Shown piece by piece: positions 1 to 9,035 of a stretch of 64,000 nucleotides of DNA. The notes beneath the pieces were generated by a model that searched no databases, was not told where the DNA came from, and saw nothing but the letters and a program-made list of their open reading frames with translations. The DNA comes from Vineibacter terrae (GTDB lineage: Bacteria; Pseudomonadota; Alphaproteobacteria; Reyranellales; Reyranellaceae), in NCBI RefSeq assembly GCF_008039615.1, contig NZ_VDUZ01000016.1:1-64000 (forward strand), written 5' to 3'. Numbering within the stretch: position 1 is the stretch's first letter; each line of letters starts with the position of its first letter. The translations under genes were made by a program, and so were the position numbers.

Positions 1-117
1 GCAAAGCTCGGCGGATGGCATGTATATGAAACCAAGCCGCCGGGACCCATCACCTTCTTCAACGGCTTGACCTACTTCCGCGCCCTCGCACAAGGTTATG
101 CCCTCAACGATCTGTAG
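1..117 (+). CDS. C-terminal fragment of a probable IS4/Tn5-type transposase (cut by window edge)
   Basis: Only the last 38 codons are visible, open from base 1 to a TAG at 115-117. The residues LGGW, then KPPGP, then a Gly-Leu and an aromatic stretch, then GYAL, follow the pattern at the C-terminus of Tn5/IS50 and other IS4-family transposases (LGG...W.GL..L...GF). The identification rests on this short pattern and on memory of the family, so it is tentative. The gene converges on the gentisate dioxygenase gene, with a palindromic repeat between them. Confidence 0.4.
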   Translation, partial: AKLGGWHVYETKPPGPITFFNGLTYFRALAQGYALNDL

Positions 118-124
118 ACGCCCT

Positions 125-293
125 AGCCCGCGAGCGGGGAGAGGAAGGGGCCCATGCCGAAGGCATGGGAAGGTGAGGGGTAGGAACGATCAGGCCATGC
201 GGAGAGAACAGGGACTGGTCGCTCGTACCCCTCACCCTCCCATCGCTTCGCGATGGGTCCCTCCCTCTCCCCGCTGCCGCGGGGCGAGGGTGG
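125..293. repeat. Composite intergenic palindromic repeat, copy A
   Basis: The 3' ends of two convergent genes flank a stretch built of nested inverted repeats. A hairpin arm (GCCCGCGAGCGGGG) is followed by GAGAGGAAGGGGCCCAT, a second small hairpin around GCCGAAGGC, and AAGGTGAGGGG. The other half carries the complementary CCCCTCACC and CCCTCTCCCCGC. Copies B (44515-44661) and C (55845-55986) share the core. It can fold on either strand, so a bidirectional terminator role is plausible. Confidence 0.75.
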
Positions 294-297
294 GACG

Positions 298-1359
298 TCA
301 CTTCCCGCCGCGATCCTCGCGCCACAGGTCCAGCCGCTCCTGCACCGGCCGGTCGGAGAAGCTGAACAGCACCGCTTCCGAATCGGCGCGATGCGTCACG
401 CGCGCCCAGCTCGGCACCACGAAGTGGTCGCGCTTCTTCCAGCGGATCGTGGTGTCGCCGATCGTGGATTCGCCGGCACCTTCGACGACCGAGAAGACGG
501 TGCCGTCCGTCGAGCGGTAGGGCGCCGATGCGAATCCCTTGGGCAGCAATTGCATGAACGTGCCCATGGTGGCGATCGGCGCCCCGCCATTGGCCGGATT
601 CACATAGCGCAGCTTGTGGCCGTGGCAGGCATCGGGTGGGCCATCCTTGTCGAGCCGCTCCAGCGCCTCGCGCGTGCGGGCATAGGGATAGTTGAAGATC
701 GGTGACGTCTGGCGGCTGGCCTTCCAGTCGACCGGCAGCAGGCCGTGCGCGAAGCGGGCGTCCGAGTAGCCTTCAGGCTGGGTCACCGGCTGCTCGTCGG
801 CGCCGTAGTTCTCCGCGAAGCCGGCGTTGAACATGGCCACCAGGGGGATGTCGAGGCCGTCCAGCCATACCATCGGCTGGGACGAATCGTTGCCATGATC
901 GTGCCAGGTCCAGGTCGGCGTGATCACGAAATCGCCCTCGTGCATGATGGTGCGCTCGCCGTCGACGGCGGTATAGGCGCCTTCGCCTTCGACGATGAAG
1001 CGCAGCGCCGATTGCGTATGGCGATGGCTGGGCGCGATCTCGCCGGGCAGGATGAGCTGCAGGCCGGCATAGAGCGTGGGCGTGCAGCAGGCGCTGCCGC
1101 GCATGGCCGGGTTCTCCAGGATCAGCACGCGGCGCACCGCCTCCTTGGCGGTGATCAGGCTGCCGGACTCCATGAGGAAGGGGCGCACCGCGTCGTAGGA
1201 CCAGTGCGCCGGCACGTATTTCGGCGCCGGCGTCGGCGGCACGAGCTGATGCAGGGACTCCCACAGGGGAGCCATGGAAAGGGCGCCGATACGCTCGTAG
1301 AAATCACGCCGCGCGTTGTTGCCGGTCGTGGGCTTCAAGGTGGCGGTCTGGGCGCTCAT
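298..1359 (-). CDS. Gentisate 1,2-dioxygenase (bicupin)
   Basis: This 353-residue bicupin matches gentisate 1,2-dioxygenase in length and motifs. That enzyme opens the gentisate ring with Fe(II) and O2 to give maleylpyruvate, in the cytoplasm. The N-terminal cupin carries the metal-binding set SHRH (H112, H114) and TWHDHG (H153/H155). A second cupin fold spans roughly residues 260-340 and looks degenerate. No maleylpyruvate isomerase or hydrolase gene lies beside it; the divergent neighbour is a Bug-type solute-binding protein that might bring in an aromatic acid (inference). The ATG at 1359 is the first start of the conserved frame. Related salicylate or 1-hydroxy-2-naphthoate dioxygenases share the fold, so the exact substrate is uncertain. 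Confidence 0.85.
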   Translation of the reverse strand: MSAQTATLKPTTGNNARRDFYERIGALSMAPLWESLHQLVPPTPAPKYVPAHWSYDAVRPFLMESGSLITAKEAVRRVLILENPAMRGSACCTPTLYAGLQLILPGEIAPSHRHTQSALRFIVEGEGAYTAVDGERTIMHEGDFVITPTWTWHDHGNDSSQPMVWLDGLDIPLVAMFNAGFAENYGADEQPVTQPEGYSDARFAHGLLPVDWKASRQTSPIFNYPYARTREALERLDKDGPPDACHGHKLRYVNPANGGAPIATMGTFMQLLPKGFASAPYRSTDGTVFSVVEGAGESTIGDTTIRWKKRDHFVVPSWARVTHRADSEAVLFSFSDRPVQERLDLWREDRGGK

Positions 1360-1490
1360 GGCCGTGTCCTGTGATGATGCGTTCTTGGCCGCATCTTAGG
1401 CCGGCGGCCTGCAGAGCGCCAATGCGCCGGCGCTGCTTGCAGGGAGTGCGGGCTTGAGCTTCATTGCCGGCCCAGCCGAGGAACCAGTTC

Positions 1491-2474
1491 ATGACCATCG
1501 CAATCACGCGGCGCCGGGCGCTGGCCGCAACAGCGGCAGCCGCATGGGCATCGACGACCGCTGGCCGCGCCGTTGCGCAGGCCTATCCCAACGGGCCGAT
1601 CCGCATCGTGGTGCCGTTCGCCGCCGGGTCGGCCACCGACACCGGCGCGCGCCACATTTCCGAGGGTCTCAACCGGCTGTGGGGCGTGCCGGCGGTGGTC
1701 GACAACAAGGCCGGCGGCAACGGCGCCATCGCAGCTGAGATCGTGGCGCGTGCCAAGCCGGACGGCCAGACGCTGTTCGTGACGTCGAACACGGCGGTGG
1801 CGTCGAACGTCGCGATGATGAAGTCGCTCAGCTATGACCCGCTGAAGGATTTCGAGCCTTTGACCGCAATCGGCTCGGCGCCGACCTTCCTGATGGTCCA
1901 TCCCTCGCTGCCGGCGAAGAACGTGAAGGAGCTCGTCGGAATCGCCAGGCAGCAGCCGGGGAAGCTGAACTTCGCCAGCGGCAGCGCCTCGACCCGCATT
2001 GCCGGCGAGATGCTGAAATGGAAGACCGGCATCGACATCGTGCACGTGCCGTACAAGAGCACGCCGCTGGGCCTGCAGGATCTCGTGGCCGGCCACGTGC
2101 AGATCATGTTCACCGATCCGGTCACGGGGCTGCCGCAGGTGAAGGCCGGCGCCGTGCGCTGCCTGGGAACATCCTCGCGCGAACGCTATGCGCTGGCGCC
2201 GGACATCCCGACGATGATCGAGCAGGGCCTCGACGGCTTCGAGCTGGGATCGTGGACGGCCGTGTTCGCGCCGGCCGGCCTGCCGCCCGCCATTCGCGAC
2301 AAGCTGCATGCCGCGCTGGTGCAGATCATCAGCGATCCGGCTTATGTGAAGCGGCAGGCCGAAAGCGGCTCATTGATCCAGCCCGGCAGCCCCGATGCGC
2401 TGCGCCGCCTGCAGCTCGCCGAGATCGAGATCTACCGCGACATCATGAAGGCGGCCGGCATCGAGCCGGAGTGA
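1491..2474 (+). CDS. Bug-family (TTT) periplasmic solute-binding protein
   Basis: The product (327 aa) is a tripartite tricarboxylate transporter substrate-binding protein of the Bug type. A Tat-like signal (TRRRALAAT, then an Ala-rich stretch ending near AVAQ) directs export. The mature part begins with YPNGPIRIVVPFAAG, the usual first strand of the family, and contains the KPDGQTL and VPYKS motifs. An open frame extends to 1464, but the signal peptide argues for the ATG at 1491. The membrane subunits TctA/TctB are not nearby, as is common for the many orphan Bug genes. The ligand is probably a carboxylate, unknown here; the divergent gentisate dioxygenase hints at an aromatic acid. Confidence 0.88.
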   Translation: MTIAITRRRALAATAAAAWASTTAGRAVAQAYPNGPIRIVVPFAAGSATDTGARHISEGLNRLWGVPAVVDNKAGGNGAIAAEIVARAKPDGQTLFVTSNTAVASNVAMMKSLSYDPLKDFEPLTAIGSAPTFLMVHPSLPAKNVKELVGIARQQPGKLNFASGSASTRIAGEMLKWKTGIDIVHVPYKSTPLGLQDLVAGHVQIMFTDPVTGLPQVKAGAVRCLGTSSRERYALAPDIPTMIEQGLDGFELGSWTAVFAPAGLPPAIRDKLHAALVQIISDPAYVKRQAESGSLIQPGSPDALRRLQLAEIEIYRDIMKAAGIEPE

Positions 2475-2739
2475 CGCCGGCGAAGGCGCGCGGGAGCCCG
2501 ATCCGGACCGCGCGCCTCCCGGCGCGCTCATGGAAAAAACGGCCACGTCTGATTTCGTTCCGTTGTGCCGGCCTGCGCTCTCACCATATAGGGCCCCTCT
2601 GTCGGCAGGCTTCGCGCGGAGGTGGCGATGGCGCAGGCGACTTTCAGTCATTGTTGTCGTTTTTGTCACGCGTTTCGCGGCGACGATTTCGTTTCCGGGA
2701 TTGCCGCAATTGCGCAACGCGCTATCGCAGGGGGAGAAT

Positions 2740-3648
2740 TCAGCGGTGCCCTGCCTCGCGGGCGCGGACCCGCTCGCGATGCAGGATGTAGAGGCCGGCG
2801 CCGACGAGCAGGGCGATGCCGAGCCATGCCAGGGTGTGCGGAACCTCGCCCCACACCACGTAGCCGATGATCAGGGCGCCCAGCAGTCCGGTGTAGCGGA
2901 ACGCGCCGACCAGGGACGCCTCGCCGCCGCGCATGGCGATCACCACCAGGTGGTAGCCGGCCGCCAGGAACACCGATGCCGTGGCAAGCAGCGAGAGCTC
3001 ATGCCAGGCGATCGGCCGCCATCCCTCGGCCACCGCCACCGGCCCGGCGACCATGGTCACCCCGAGCGTGGTGGCCAGGGTGATGACGATCGAGGGCACA
3101 TGGGCGCCGATGCGGCGGGTGTAGATGTCGCGCGCGCCGTTCAGCACCGTGGCGCCGAGGCAGAGCAGCGCCCAGCCATCGAGGCCGTCGGGAGTCGGCT
3201 TTATGATCAGCAGGACGCCGGCGAAGCCGGCTGTCACGGCCGCCCAGCGCCGCCAGCCGACATGCTCGCGCAGCAGCAGCACGGCGAGCACGCAGATCGC
3301 CAGCGGCGCCGCCATGTTGATCGCGGTGGCGATCGAGATCGGCATGTTGAACAGGGCCACGAGGTAGCCGAAGGTGCACAGCACGTCGAGCAGCGCGCGG
3401 AAGGCGACGTGCGGGTCGGCAAGCCGGGGCAGGTTGCGGACCTGGCCCATGGCCATCACCGCCACGAGCACCAGCGCCGTGGCGAAGAGGCCGCGAATGA
3501 AGATGGCCTGCGCCGCCGGCATGGCCTCGGCCGCCGCCTTGATCAGGGCATCGTTGACGATGAACAGCGTCATCGCCGCCGCCATGGCGATGATGCCGCG
3601 CCGGTTGGCATCGGCCGGGTGGGCGGAGAGGGCGACAGCCGTCGACAT
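2740..3648 (-). CDS. EamA/DMT-superfamily transporter
   Basis: This 302-residue protein has about ten hydrophobic helices in two halves, the EamA repeat pattern of the drug/metabolite transporter superfamily. The first half starts MTLFIVNDALIKAAAEAMPA, with the usual charged pair after the first helix; the second half begins near IKPTPDGLDGWALLCLG. Such proteins export metabolites, amino acids or drugs across the inner membrane; the substrate cannot be read from sequence. The gene stands alone between a convergent Bug gene and the EVE gene. The 265 bases upstream of its stop (2475-2739) show no further gene. Confidence 0.88.
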   Translation of the reverse strand: MSTAVALSAHPADANRRGIIAMAAAMTLFIVNDALIKAAAEAMPAAQAIFIRGLFATALVLVAVMAMGQVRNLPRLADPHVAFRALLDVLCTFGYLVALFNMPISIATAINMAAPLAICVLAVLLLREHVGWRRWAAVTAGFAGVLLIIKPTPDGLDGWALLCLGATVLNGARDIYTRRIGAHVPSIVITLATTLGVTMVAGPVAVAEGWRPIAWHELSLLATASVFLAAGYHLVVIAMRGGEASLVGAFRYTGLLGALIIGYVVWGEVPHTLAWLGIALLVGAGLYILHRERVRAREAGHR

Positions 3649-3757
3649 GTCGGGGCACGATCCTAGCGGCGCGCATCGCGCGCGCCAGCGCGATGTTGCG
3701 CAACCCTGTCATTCCGGTGGGGCGAGGCCGCCGTCGCCTGCCTGGCGCGGCGCGGTC

Positions 3758-4171
3758 CTATGCCGTCGTGTGGCCCATCTTCAGGATCATGTCCCAATGG
3801 GCGTCGGACACCGGCTGCACCGACAGCCGCGACAGGCGCACCAGCGCCAGGTCCTTGAACTTCGGCTCGGCCTTGATGTCGGCCAGGGTCACCGGCGTCT
3901 TCAGCGGCTTCACCGTCGCGAGGTCGACCATGCCGAACTTGCCCGTCTTGTCGGTGTGGTCGGGGTAGTATTCCTTCACGACCTTGGCGATGCCGACGAT
4001 CTCCTTGCCTTCGCCGGAATGATAGAAGAACGCCAGGTCGCCGACCTTCATCGCCTTCATGTTCGCGCTGGCCTGGAAGTTGCGCACGCCGCTCCAGAAC
4101 GTCTGCTTGTCCTTCACGAGCTGGTCCCAGGAATAGGTGGACGGCTCGGATTTCACCAGCCAATGGGCCAT
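3758..4171 (-). CDS. EVE domain-containing protein
   Basis: The 137 residues form a single EVE (PUA-like) domain: MAHWLVKSEPSTYSWDQLV at the start, then WSGVRNFQA, GDLAFFYHS and IVGIAKVVKEYYPD. EVE domains are thought to bind modified bases in nucleic acids. The gene is the last of a tight minus-strand run tsaD, TIGR02466, 2OG oxygenase, gpsA, EVE, and begins one base after the gpsA stop. This gpsA-EVE pairing is common in alphaproteobacteria. Its ligand in this organism is unknown. Confidence 0.92.
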   Translation of the reverse strand: MAHWLVKSEPSTYSWDQLVKDKQTFWSGVRNFQASANMKAMKVGDLAFFYHSGEGKEIVGIAKVVKEYYPDHTDKTGKFGMVDLATVKPLKTPVTLADIKAEPKFKDLALVRLSRLSVQPVSDAHWDMILKMGHTTA

Positions 4172-4172
4172 A

Positions 4173-5180
4173 TCACTCTCCCTCGCCCTTCAGTGGCCGC
4201 GCCAGCAGCGCCCGGATCGTGTCGTCGATGTCGGCGCCATCATGCAGCAGCGCCGCGACGGCGGCACAGATCGGCATCTCGACCTGGTGGCGGGCTGCCA
4301 GCGCCTGCACGATGGGGGCGGTATGGAAGCCCTCGGCCACGCTCGACCGCCCGGCCAGGAAATCGGCGGCCTTGATGCCCTGGCCGACCGCGACGCCCAG
4401 CGAGCGGTTGCGCGACAGCGGGCCGTTGCAGGTCAGGGTGAGGTCGCCCAGCCCGGCCAGGCCCGCGAGCGTCTCCAGCCGCGCGCCCATGGCCAGGCCC
4501 AGCCGTGCCATCTCGGCGAAGCCGCGGGTCAGCACGGCGGCCCGCGCATTGTCTCCCAGCTTGCGCCCCTCGACGACGCCGCAGGCGATCGCCAGCACGT
4601 TCTTGATGGCGCCGCCCAGCGCCACGCCGGTCACGTCATCGGTCCAGTAGGGCCGGAATGTCGGCGTGCGCAGCGCATGCGCCAGCGCTTCACCCAGGGC
4701 GCGGTCGGGGCTGGCCAGCGTGACCGCCGTCGGCAGCCCCTGCGCGACCTCCTCGGCGAAGGTCGGGCCGGACAGCATCGAGATCGAATGGCCGGGCAGC
4801 GCATCGGAGACGACCGCGGGCATCAGCTTCGCCGCCGCCGCCTCGATGCCCTTGGCGCAGACCACGATCGGCACCGTCGCCGGCACCAGCGGCGCCAACT
4901 GGCGCGCCACCGCGCCGGACGCCTGCGCCGGCGTTACCAGCAGGACGACGTCGCAGGACGCGAGATCAGCCAGCGCCGAAGTAGCGGTGATGCCGGCCGC
5001 GATCGTGTGTCCCGGCAGGTAGCGCTGGTTGCGGCGGGCGGTGTTGATGTCGTCGACGACTTCGGGCTCCAGCGCCCACAAGGTCACCTGACGGCCGGCC
5101 CGCTGCGCCGTCAGCGCCAGCGCCGTGCCCCAGGCGCCGCCGCCCACGATCCCGACATGTGCGTAGAGGGAGGATGGCAT
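4173..5180 (-). CDS. gpsA: Glycerol-3-phosphate dehydrogenase [NAD(P)+]
   Basis: GpsA reduces dihydroxyacetone phosphate to sn-glycerol 3-phosphate for phospholipid synthesis. The 335-residue product has the N-terminal dinucleotide-binding motif GGGAWGTALAL (about residues 13-23), the VVCAKGIE strand, SGPTFAEEVAQGLPTAV, and the GAIKNVLAIACG segment holding the catalytic lysine. Length is normal for the family. It lies 12 bases after the 2OG oxygenase gene and one base before the EVE gene, so it is probably co-transcribed with tsaD upstream. Confidence 0.96.
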   Translation of the reverse strand: MPSSLYAHVGIVGGGAWGTALALTAQRAGRQVTLWALEPEVVDDINTARRNQRYLPGHTIAAGITATSALADLASCDVVLLVTPAQASGAVARQLAPLVPATVPIVVCAKGIEAAAAKLMPAVVSDALPGHSISMLSGPTFAEEVAQGLPTAVTLASPDRALGEALAHALRTPTFRPYWTDDVTGVALGGAIKNVLAIACGVVEGRKLGDNARAAVLTRGFAEMARLGLAMGARLETLAGLAGLGDLTLTCNGPLSRNRSLGVAVGQGIKAADFLAGRSSVAEGFHTAPIVQALAARHQVEMPICAAVAALLHDGADIDDTIRALLARPLKGEGE

Positions 5181-5192
5181 CTCGGGCCGGAC

Positions 5193-6257
5193 TCAGGAGG
5201 TGCGTCGCTGCGGCGCCTGCGGGCCGCGGTTGCGGAAGAACGTGGTGAGCACGAAGCGCCGGCCGCGCGTCACCGGCAGGGCCTCGTGCAGCAGCGAGCA
5301 CGAGAACACGGCCGCGGCACCGGCCTTGGGCTTGTAGCGCGTCGGCCCGTATTCCGGGAACGCCAGCTCGCCGCCATCGTAGTCCTCGTTCAGGTTCAGG
5401 GAGACTGCGAACGTGCGGTCTGCCGTCTGCGGCGTGCCGTTGTCGCGGTGGGCCCGGAAATAATGCTGCGCCTCGGCTGCATATGAGATGATGACATGCG
5501 CATCGAAGCCGAACTCGGCATCCCACGCGAACACCTTGCCCAGCTCCGGCCCGATGCGGTAGGCGAGCCGGTCGGAGATCTGCTTGTTGATGTTCTGATC
5601 GGTGACGATGTGGTCCTCGGTGCGCTTGCGGTCGGCCGCCATGACATTGCCGTAGCGGCTGGCCACGCCGCCGTCGGCGCGCTCGCCCGCCGACCACAGG
5701 TCGATCAGCGCACGGCAGAACGGCGGCTCGAACACGCGCGGCAGCATCAGCACCGGCGCCGCCGAACCGAACAGCAGTTGCTGCTCCGCCGGCCGGTCGG
5801 CGCGGGCGACGGCGATCGCGTCGCGGATGGCGGCGAGCTGCGTCTCGAGCGGGCCGGCGGCCGTCTGGCCGACAAGCCTCTGGTTGGCGTCGAGCACCAG
5901 CGTGCGCCGTGCCGGCGATGCGGTGGCGGATGCCGTATCCGGTGCCAGCAGCGGGCGCAGGAAGCGGCGCTCGGCGTCGCACAGGATGAAGGATCTGTCG
6001 ACGCCCGGTATCGTGCCGACGTTCAGCGACGACGGCGCGGCGCCAATGATCATGGCGGGCGTCGCACCCTGCGCCACGGCGTCGGACAGGATCCGCATGG
6101 CGTCGTCATCGAGCGCGCGTGCGTCGGCCAGGGCGATCAGCACCACCGGCTCGCCCTGGAATGCCCACTGCAGCTTGCGCATCTGTCCATCGAGGCTCGG
6201 CAGCGGGATGTCGGGGACCCGATCGCCGGGTCGGAACGGGAAGGCAGGGCCGTTCAT
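5193..6257 (-). CDS. Peroxiredoxin-like domain fused to a 2-oxoglutarate/Fe(II) prolyl-hydroxylase-type oxygenase
   Basis: The 354-residue protein has two parts. Residues 1 to about 150 resemble the AhpC/TSA fold (FRPGDRVPDIPLPSLDG start), but no peroxidatic Cys follows the VVLIALADA strand, so this part is probably not a peroxidase. The C-terminal 200 residues are a P4Hc-type dioxygenase, with the HRDNG segment for iron, LNEDYDGGELAFPEYG, and LLHEALPVTRGRRFVLTTFF supplying the distal His and the 2OG-binding Arg. The ATG at 6257 is chosen because it lies 2 bases after the preceding stop; the frame stays open upstream only as an antisense shadow. The substrate is unknown. Its neighbour is a second 2OG-type oxygenase. 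Confidence 0.82.
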   Translation of the reverse strand: MNGPAFPFRPGDRVPDIPLPSLDGQMRKLQWAFQGEPVVLIALADARALDDDAMRILSDAVAQGATPAMIIGAAPSSLNVGTIPGVDRSFILCDAERRFLRPLLAPDTASATASPARRTLVLDANQRLVGQTAAGPLETQLAAIRDAIAVARADRPAEQQLLFGSAAPVLMLPRVFEPPFCRALIDLWSAGERADGGVASRYGNVMAADRKRTEDHIVTDQNINKQISDRLAYRIGPELGKVFAWDAEFGFDAHVIISYAAEAQHYFRAHRDNGTPQTADRTFAVSLNLNEDYDGGELAFPEYGPTRYKPKAGAAAVFSCSLLHEALPVTRGRRFVLTTFFRNRGPQAPQRRTS

Positions 6258-6259
6258 GC

Positions 6260-6895
6260 TCACACACTGAGGTTGAAGGCCACCGAGATGCGCTCGGCCG
6301 CGCCGTGATAGGGGCGCACGGCGTGCAGCATCCAGGCGGGAAACATGACCATGCGGCCGGCGCGGGGCGGGATGGTCTCGCAGGCGCCCATCGAACGGCC
6401 GCCGGGCACGGTCCAGGCAAGATGGGGCGCGTACATCGCTGGCGCCGCGCCGCGCGGATCCATGAACTCCAGCTCGCCGCCCAGCGACGGATCCGTTCCG
6501 ATGCCGCCGTCCTCGACGTAGTAGACGCCCGACCAGAAGCTGCCGGGATGGAAATGAAACTCGTTGCCGTGGCCGGCGCGGTTCACGTTGGCCCAGATGT
6601 TGGACTTCCATGTGATCGGCACGGGACGGCCCTGGCGATCGCAGGTGAGGCCGTTGGCGACGCCGCGGGCCACGTCGAGCAGCCGTGCCGCGGCGCCGCC
6701 GCCCCAGCGTTCCATGTCCCAGCTCGATTGCCAGCCGCCGAGGTTGCTGTGCTGCGTGCTGGGCGTCGCCTTCTCCTGCGCCAGGATCACGGCCTTGAGC
6801 TCGGCGTTGAGCGCGGCGGCGCCGGGAACGTCCACCACGGCGATGGGCGTGGCGAACAGCGGCGCGACTTCGACTTTCGGGGCAGCAGACGACAT
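6260..6895 (-). CDS. TIGR02466-family putative 2OG-Fe(II) oxygenase
   Basis: This 211-residue protein fits the TIGR02466 family of putative 2-oxoglutarate-dependent oxygenases. It opens with PLFATPIAVVDVPG, has WANVNRAGHGNEFHFHPGS (H114, H116), a strand ELEFMDPRG, and MFPAWMLHAVRPY with the distal H191, then ERISVAFNLSV with R202. These give an iron-binding HxH...H set and a likely 2OG-binding Arg. The gene sits 9 bases after tsaD and 2 bases before the other oxygenase gene. The reaction is unknown. Confidence 0.85.
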   Translation of the reverse strand: MSSAAPKVEVAPLFATPIAVVDVPGAAALNAELKAVILAQEKATPSTQHSNLGGWQSSWDMERWGGGAAARLLDVARGVANGLTCDRQGRPVPITWKSNIWANVNRAGHGNEFHFHPGSFWSGVYYVEDGGIGTDPSLGGELEFMDPRGAAPAMYAPHLAWTVPGGRSMGACETIPPRAGRMVMFPAWMLHAVRPYHGAAERISVAFNLSV

Positions 6896-6904
6896 GGCGG
6901 CAGC

Positions 6905-8005
6905 CTACACCTTCACGCCGGCGCCGACACCGGTCCTGCCGATCGCGGCGGTTGCCGCCGGGTCGAGCGGCCAGCGCGGCCGCGGGGCGACGTCGAGGCC
7001 GTCGACCAGCCCCAGCCGCAGCCGCTCGATGCCGGCCCAGGCGATCATCGCTGCGTTGTCGGTGCAAAGTGCCGGCGGCGGCGCCACGAGGCGCGCGCCG
7101 CATGAAGCCGCGACATCTGCCAGCCGCGCCCGCAGGTGCTGGTTGGCGGCGACGCCGCCTGCCACCACCAGCGGCACGGGCGTGTCGGGAGGGAGGCCGC
7201 AGGTGGTGCGGAACATGTCGAAGGCATGACGGCAGCGGTCGACCAGGATGTCGCCCACGGTGCGCTGGAAGCTCGCCGCCAGGTCGGCGATCGCGCGCGG
7301 ATCGTCCTTCGGCAGGCCTGCGGCGGCTAGCCGCACCGCCGTTTTCAGGCCGGAGAACGAGAAATCGCAGCCCGGCTTGCGCCACAGTGGGCGTGGCAGG
7401 TCGAATTTCGCCGGATCGCCATCGCGTGCGGCGCGCTCGACGGCGGGCCCGCCGGGAAAGCCCAGGCCCAGCAGCTTGGCCGTCTTGTCGAAGGCTTCGC
7501 CGACAGCATCGTCGATGGTGGTGCCCAGGCGCCTGTAGCGCCCGACTCCCTGGACCGCCAGGAGCTGGCAGTGTCCGCCCGAGACCAGCAGCAGCAGGAA
7601 AGGGAAGGCGACCGGCTCGACCAGGCGCGTGGTGAGCGCGTGGCCTTCGAGGTGGTTGACGGCCAGGAACGGCTTGTCATGCGCCAGCGCGATCGCCTTG
7701 GCCGTCATCACGCCCACGATCACGCCACCGATCAGGCCGGGCCCCGCCGTCGCGGCGACGCCGTCGAGGTCGGCGAAGCCGACACCGGCATCGGCCAGCG
7801 CGCGGGCCACCATGCCGTCGATGCGCTCGAGATGGGCGCGGGCAGCGATTTCCGGCACCACGCCGCCGAACGGCCGGTGCTCGCTGAGCTGGGCGTAGAT
7901 CGCGTTGGCACGAATCCGGCCCACCGGCGTGCCCGGCGTCGGGTCGGCCTCGACCACGGCGGCCGCCGTCTCATCACAGCTTGTCTCGATTCCCAGCACC
8001 AGCAT
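6905..8005 (-). CDS. tsaD: tRNA N6-adenosine threonylcarbamoyltransferase
   Basis: TsaD transfers the threonylcarbamoyl group to A37 of tRNAs reading ANN codons, together with TsaB and TsaE. The 366-residue product begins [19 protein letters not shown], and has the metal-binding HLEGH motif near residue 115, [26 protein letters not shown] and the C-terminal [12 protein letters not shown]. The ATG at 8005 is set by this conserved N-terminus; the longer open frame (to 9127) is antisense to hemC. It is divergent from hemC with 93 bases between start codons, the classical alphaproteobacterial order. Confidence 0.96.
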   Translation of the reverse strand: MLVLGIETSCDETAAAVVEADPTPGTPVGRIRANAIYAQLSEHRPFGGVVPEIAARAHLERIDGMVARALADAGVGFADLDGVAATAGPGLIGGVIVGVMTAKAIALAHDKPFLAVNHLEGHALTTRLVEPVAFPFLLLLVSGGHCQLLAVQGVGRYRRLGTTIDDAVGEAFDKTAKLLGLGFPGGPAVERAARDGDPAKFDLPRPLWRKPGCDFSFSGLKTAVRLAAAGLPKDDPRAIADLAASFQRTVGDILVDRCRHAFDMFRTTCGLPPDTPVPLVVAGGVAANQHLRARLADVAASCGARLVAPPPALCTDNAAMIAWAGIERLRLGLVDGLDVAPRPRWPLDPAATAAIGRTGVGAGVKV

Positions 8006-8098
8006 CAAGTCAGCCCATCTGGCAGAGCCGACCTTGTAGCCGCTGCCGCGGCCTCTGGCCACTTTCGCGGGACGCGGCGGAAGGCTACACCCTTTTGC

Positions 8099-9025
8099 AT
8101 GACGTCCCCTGTTCTTCGCATCGGCACACGCGGCAGCAAGCTGGCCCTGGCTCAGGCAACGCTGGTATGTGACGCCCTGAAGGCGGCCCATCCGGCGCTG
8201 GCGCGCGATGGCGCCCTCGAGATCGTCGCGATCCGCACCACGGGTGATCGCGAGCAGGCGCGCAAGCTGTCGGAAATCGGCGGCAAGGGCCTCTTCACCA
8301 AGGAGATCGAGGAGCAGCTGCTGGACGGTTCGGTCGATATCGGCGTGCACAGCACCAAGGACATGCCGACGCTGCAGCCGGATGGACTGGCCCTGGCGGC
8401 GTTCCTGCCGCGCGAGGATCCGCGCGACGTGTTGATCGCGCGCGGCGATGCGCGCGCGATCGCCGATCTGAAGAAGGGAGCCACCGTCGCAACCGTGGCG
8501 CTGCGCCGTCAGGCGCTGCTGCTGCATCGCCGGCCCGACCTGAGGGTCGAGCCGATCCGCGGCAATGTCGACACGCGGCTGCGCAAGCTTCAGGACGGCG
8601 CCGCCGATGCGCTGATCCTGGCACGGGCCGGACTCAATCGGCTGGGCCGCGGCGATGTCGGCGTGGTGATCCCCGTCGACGAGATGCTGCCGGCGGTGGG
8701 CCAGGGCGCCGTGTGCATCGAATGCCGCAGCGACGATGGGCGGGTGCGCGATCTGCTGGCCGCGATCGACCATCAGGCGACGGCGCGCTGCGTGCGCGCC
8801 GAGATCGCGATGCTGCGCGTGCTCGATGGCTCGTGCCGCACGCCGATCGCCGGCCATGCCGTGCTCGACGGCGGGCAGCTCTGGCTGCGGGCGCTGGTGG
8901 CGCGGCCCGATGGCAGCGAGGTGATCGCCACCGAGCGGCGTGGCGCTGCCGGTGACGGCGACGCGCTGGGCGTCGATGCCGGCGAGGAGCTGCGGCGCCG
9001 CGCCGGCCCCGGCTTCTTCGGCTGA
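8099..9025 (+). CDS. hemC: Porphobilinogen deaminase (hydroxymethylbilane synthase)
   Basis: HemC joins four porphobilinogen units into hydroxymethylbilane, an early step of haem synthesis. The 308-residue product starts [16 protein letters not shown], has STKDMPT, the [14 protein letters not shown] region and RGNVDTRL. The dipyrromethane cofactor Cys lies in [13 protein letters not shown] (about C246). The start is the ATG at 8099, fixed by the conserved N-terminus. The stop is 10 bases before the hemD fusion gene, and hemY follows, so hemC leads a haem operon. Confidence 0.97.
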   Translation: MTSPVLRIGTRGSKLALAQATLVCDALKAAHPALARDGALEIVAIRTTGDREQARKLSEIGGKGLFTKEIEEQLLDGSVDIGVHSTKDMPTLQPDGLALAAFLPREDPRDVLIARGDARAIADLKKGATVATVALRRQALLLHRRPDLRVEPIRGNVDTRLRKLQDGAADALILARAGLNRLGRGDVGVVIPVDEMLPAVGQGAVCIECRSDDGRVRDLLAAIDHQATARCVRAEIAMLRVLDGSCRTPIAGHAVLDGGQLWLRALVARPDGSEVIATERRGAAGDGDALGVDAGEELRRRAGPGFFG

Positions 9026-9035
9026 GCCGCGCGCG

